Shown: piece by piece, positions 14,851 to 15,894 of the stretch
How the letters are laid out: the number at the start of each line of letters is the position of its first letter
How positions within the stretch are numbered: the stretch's first letter is position 1
Source of the DNA: Anaerolineales bacterium UBA6663
GTDB lineage: Bacteria > Chloroflexota > Anaerolineae > Anaerolineales > UBA6663
Assembly: GCA_002455335.1 (NCBI GenBank)
Contig: DKKP01000284.1
Coordinates: 1-15,894, forward strand
Reading direction: 5' to 3'
Length of the DNA stretch: 15,894 nucleotides
Notes under the pieces: generated by a model
Database searches by the model: none
What the model saw: the letters and a program-made list of their open reading frames with translations, nothing else
Told to the model about the DNA's origin: nothing
Position numbers and translations under genes: made by a program

Positions 14851-15894
14851 TTCCCCGCCTCAGCCCGGAATCCAGGAACTCCTGGATCTCGCCGGCCAGC
14901 ACCTGCGTGACCTTGAGCGAACGACGGCCCGTGCGATGGTCGATCACGCCCTTTTCGCGGGTGTTACGGGCGTAGGTGCGCACCAACCCGCCGGGCGCGG
15001 TCGGTTCGGCGGTGTCCAACGGATGATCGACAAGCCAGCGCTCGATCCGCAGCAACCGGGCCGCCTCGGCAGCGAGCTCCTCGGCTGGCAGATCACCGGC
15101 GAGCGTCAACCCGCCACCCCCGGCGAGATGCGCGCTGCCTTGCCCAGTCAGCCGACCGATCACCAAACCGGCGCGCGCGATCGACTTGGTCGCGATCTGC
15201 AGCCCGTCGAGCGCCGGGAGGTCGTCGTCGCCCAGCTCGGGGAGCACGGCGACGTCGGCCGAAAAACGCTGCAGCGAGTCACGACCATTGAGCTTGACCT
15301 GGTGCACAAGCTTGTGTACGCCGGCCTCGCCGCGTAGCAGGCCGTAGACCCCAAATCCGCTGAGCGCGAGCGTCAGGCTGGCCTGCCGGCCAGTGGGCGC
15401 CAGATCCTCCCCGAGCACGCTGACGGTCAACCCGCGCGCCTTCCCCCAGCCCAGATACATCCGCGCCAGGTCCGCGGCCCAGCGCTGCGCGCCCGAAGCC
15501 TTCGACTTGACCGTGATCCGCAGGTAGGCGCCCCCGGCGTCGTGTGGGCCGCTCAGGTACGACGCAAACTCGACCCGCGGCAACTCGGCGCCGAGGAAGT
15601 TATACGCGCGCAGTGCAGCGTCGGCGCGTGGGCTGGCGCCGACAAGCGCCCGCTGCAGATGCTCCAGCTCGCGCCGCAGTTCGCCCAACTGATCGATCAC
15701 GGCGCTGGCGCGCTGATAGGCATCGAGCCGTCGGCGCGCGCTGGCAGCATCGTTCCAGAAGCCGACGTCGGTCATCTCGGCCAGCACGGAGTCGCGCTCG
15801 AGCACCTGTTCGGGCAGGTTGAACGTCTCCTCGAGCGCCTCGAGCCGCGCCGCCAACACTGGGAGCGCCGCGCGCATCTCGGCCAGCGTCGGGG
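14846..15894 (-). CDS. release factor 2-like protein lacking GGQ (PCRF-domain protein), 5' end outside window
   Basis: Homologous to peptide chain release factor 2 along its whole length but not a working release factor as read. The frame stays open past the ATG at 15877 to the window edge (PTLAE precedes it), and RF2 normally has residues there, so the start is probably outside. Counting from 15877: an N-terminal helical region with MTDVGFWND (35-43), the PCRF core with YLRITVKS and RWAADLARMYLGWGKARGL (132-150), and GVHKLV (186-191), which in RF2 leads straight into the stop-reading SPF tripeptide. Here that place reads VKL (194-196). Aligned by eye from LQI (226-228), the GGQ place reads GLV (237-239). 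The C-terminus keeps VRTYARN, IDHRTGRR and VLAGEIQEFLDSGL, the tail of RF2. No in-frame TGA marks the usual RF2 frameshift site. The frame is intact, so this is a diverged paralogue, not an obvious pseudogene. Confidence 0.85.
   Translation of the reverse strand, partial: PTLAEMRAALPVLAARLEALEETFNLPEQVLERDSVLAEMTDVGFWNDAASARRRLDAYQRASAVIDQLGELRRELEHLQRALVGASPRADAALRAYNFLGAELPRVEFASYLSGPHDAGGAYLRITVKSKASGAQRWAADLARMYLGWGKARGLTVSVLGEDLAPTGRQASLTLALSGFGVYGLLRGEAGVHKLVHQVKLNGRDSLQRFSADVAVLPELGDDDLPALDGLQIATKSIARAGLVIGRLTGQGSAHLAGGGGLTLAGDLPAEELAAEAARLLRIERWLVDHPLDTAEPTAPGGLVRTYARNTREKGVIDHRTGRRSLKVTQVLAGEIQEFLDSGLRRGT

Overview
The window is about 15.9 kb of GC-rich bacterial chromosome with ordinary, mostly housekeeping gene content. 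No transposase, integrase, CRISPR array, rRNA or tRNA was seen. The gene mix, the heptad-built intergenic hairpins and at least one promoter placed to give a leaderless mRNA suggest Chloroflexota, perhaps Anaerolineae or relatives. That is an inference from style, not from a marker gene.

Layout, left to right. (1) The 3' part of an EamA/DMT-type transporter, entering from outside the window, then pyruvate kinase. (2) Three genes for zinc-ribbon proteins, tightly packed on the + strand and apparently started from a leaderless promoter. The first two are membrane-anchored paralogues and the third is soluble; their function is unknown. (3) On the - strand, a single-chain LivH-LivM fusion permease of the branched-chain amino acid ABC family, with no ATPase or binding protein nearby. 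(4) A 400-nt, lower-GC intergenic region with a long imperfect stem-loop and candidate promoters facing both ways, then an orphan NarL-type response regulator and the ComM/YifB AAA+ helicase on the + strand. (5) A DinB-like protein on the - strand, divergent from a DUF5946-like zinc protein that overlaps ccmA. ccmA and ccmB overlap in turn and are followed by ccmC and a tiny ccmD: the haem-handling ABC half of system I cytochrome c maturation, without ccmE/F/G/H. (6) A consensus extended -10 promoter with a structured leader of about 250 nt in front of a saccharopine dehydrogenase-family oxidoreductase. (7) On the - strand, running off the right edge, a peptide chain release factor 2 homologue that has lost both the GGQ catalytic motif and the stop-codon-reading tripeptide.

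The observations I rate highest are the GGQ-less release factor paralogue, the zinc-ribbon operon with its conserved CxxC-14-CxxC geometry, and three intergenic hairpins whose arms are each built from 7-nt units beginning with CG. No single new defence or mobile system is evident. Functions are assigned from motifs read by eye; no database search was run.
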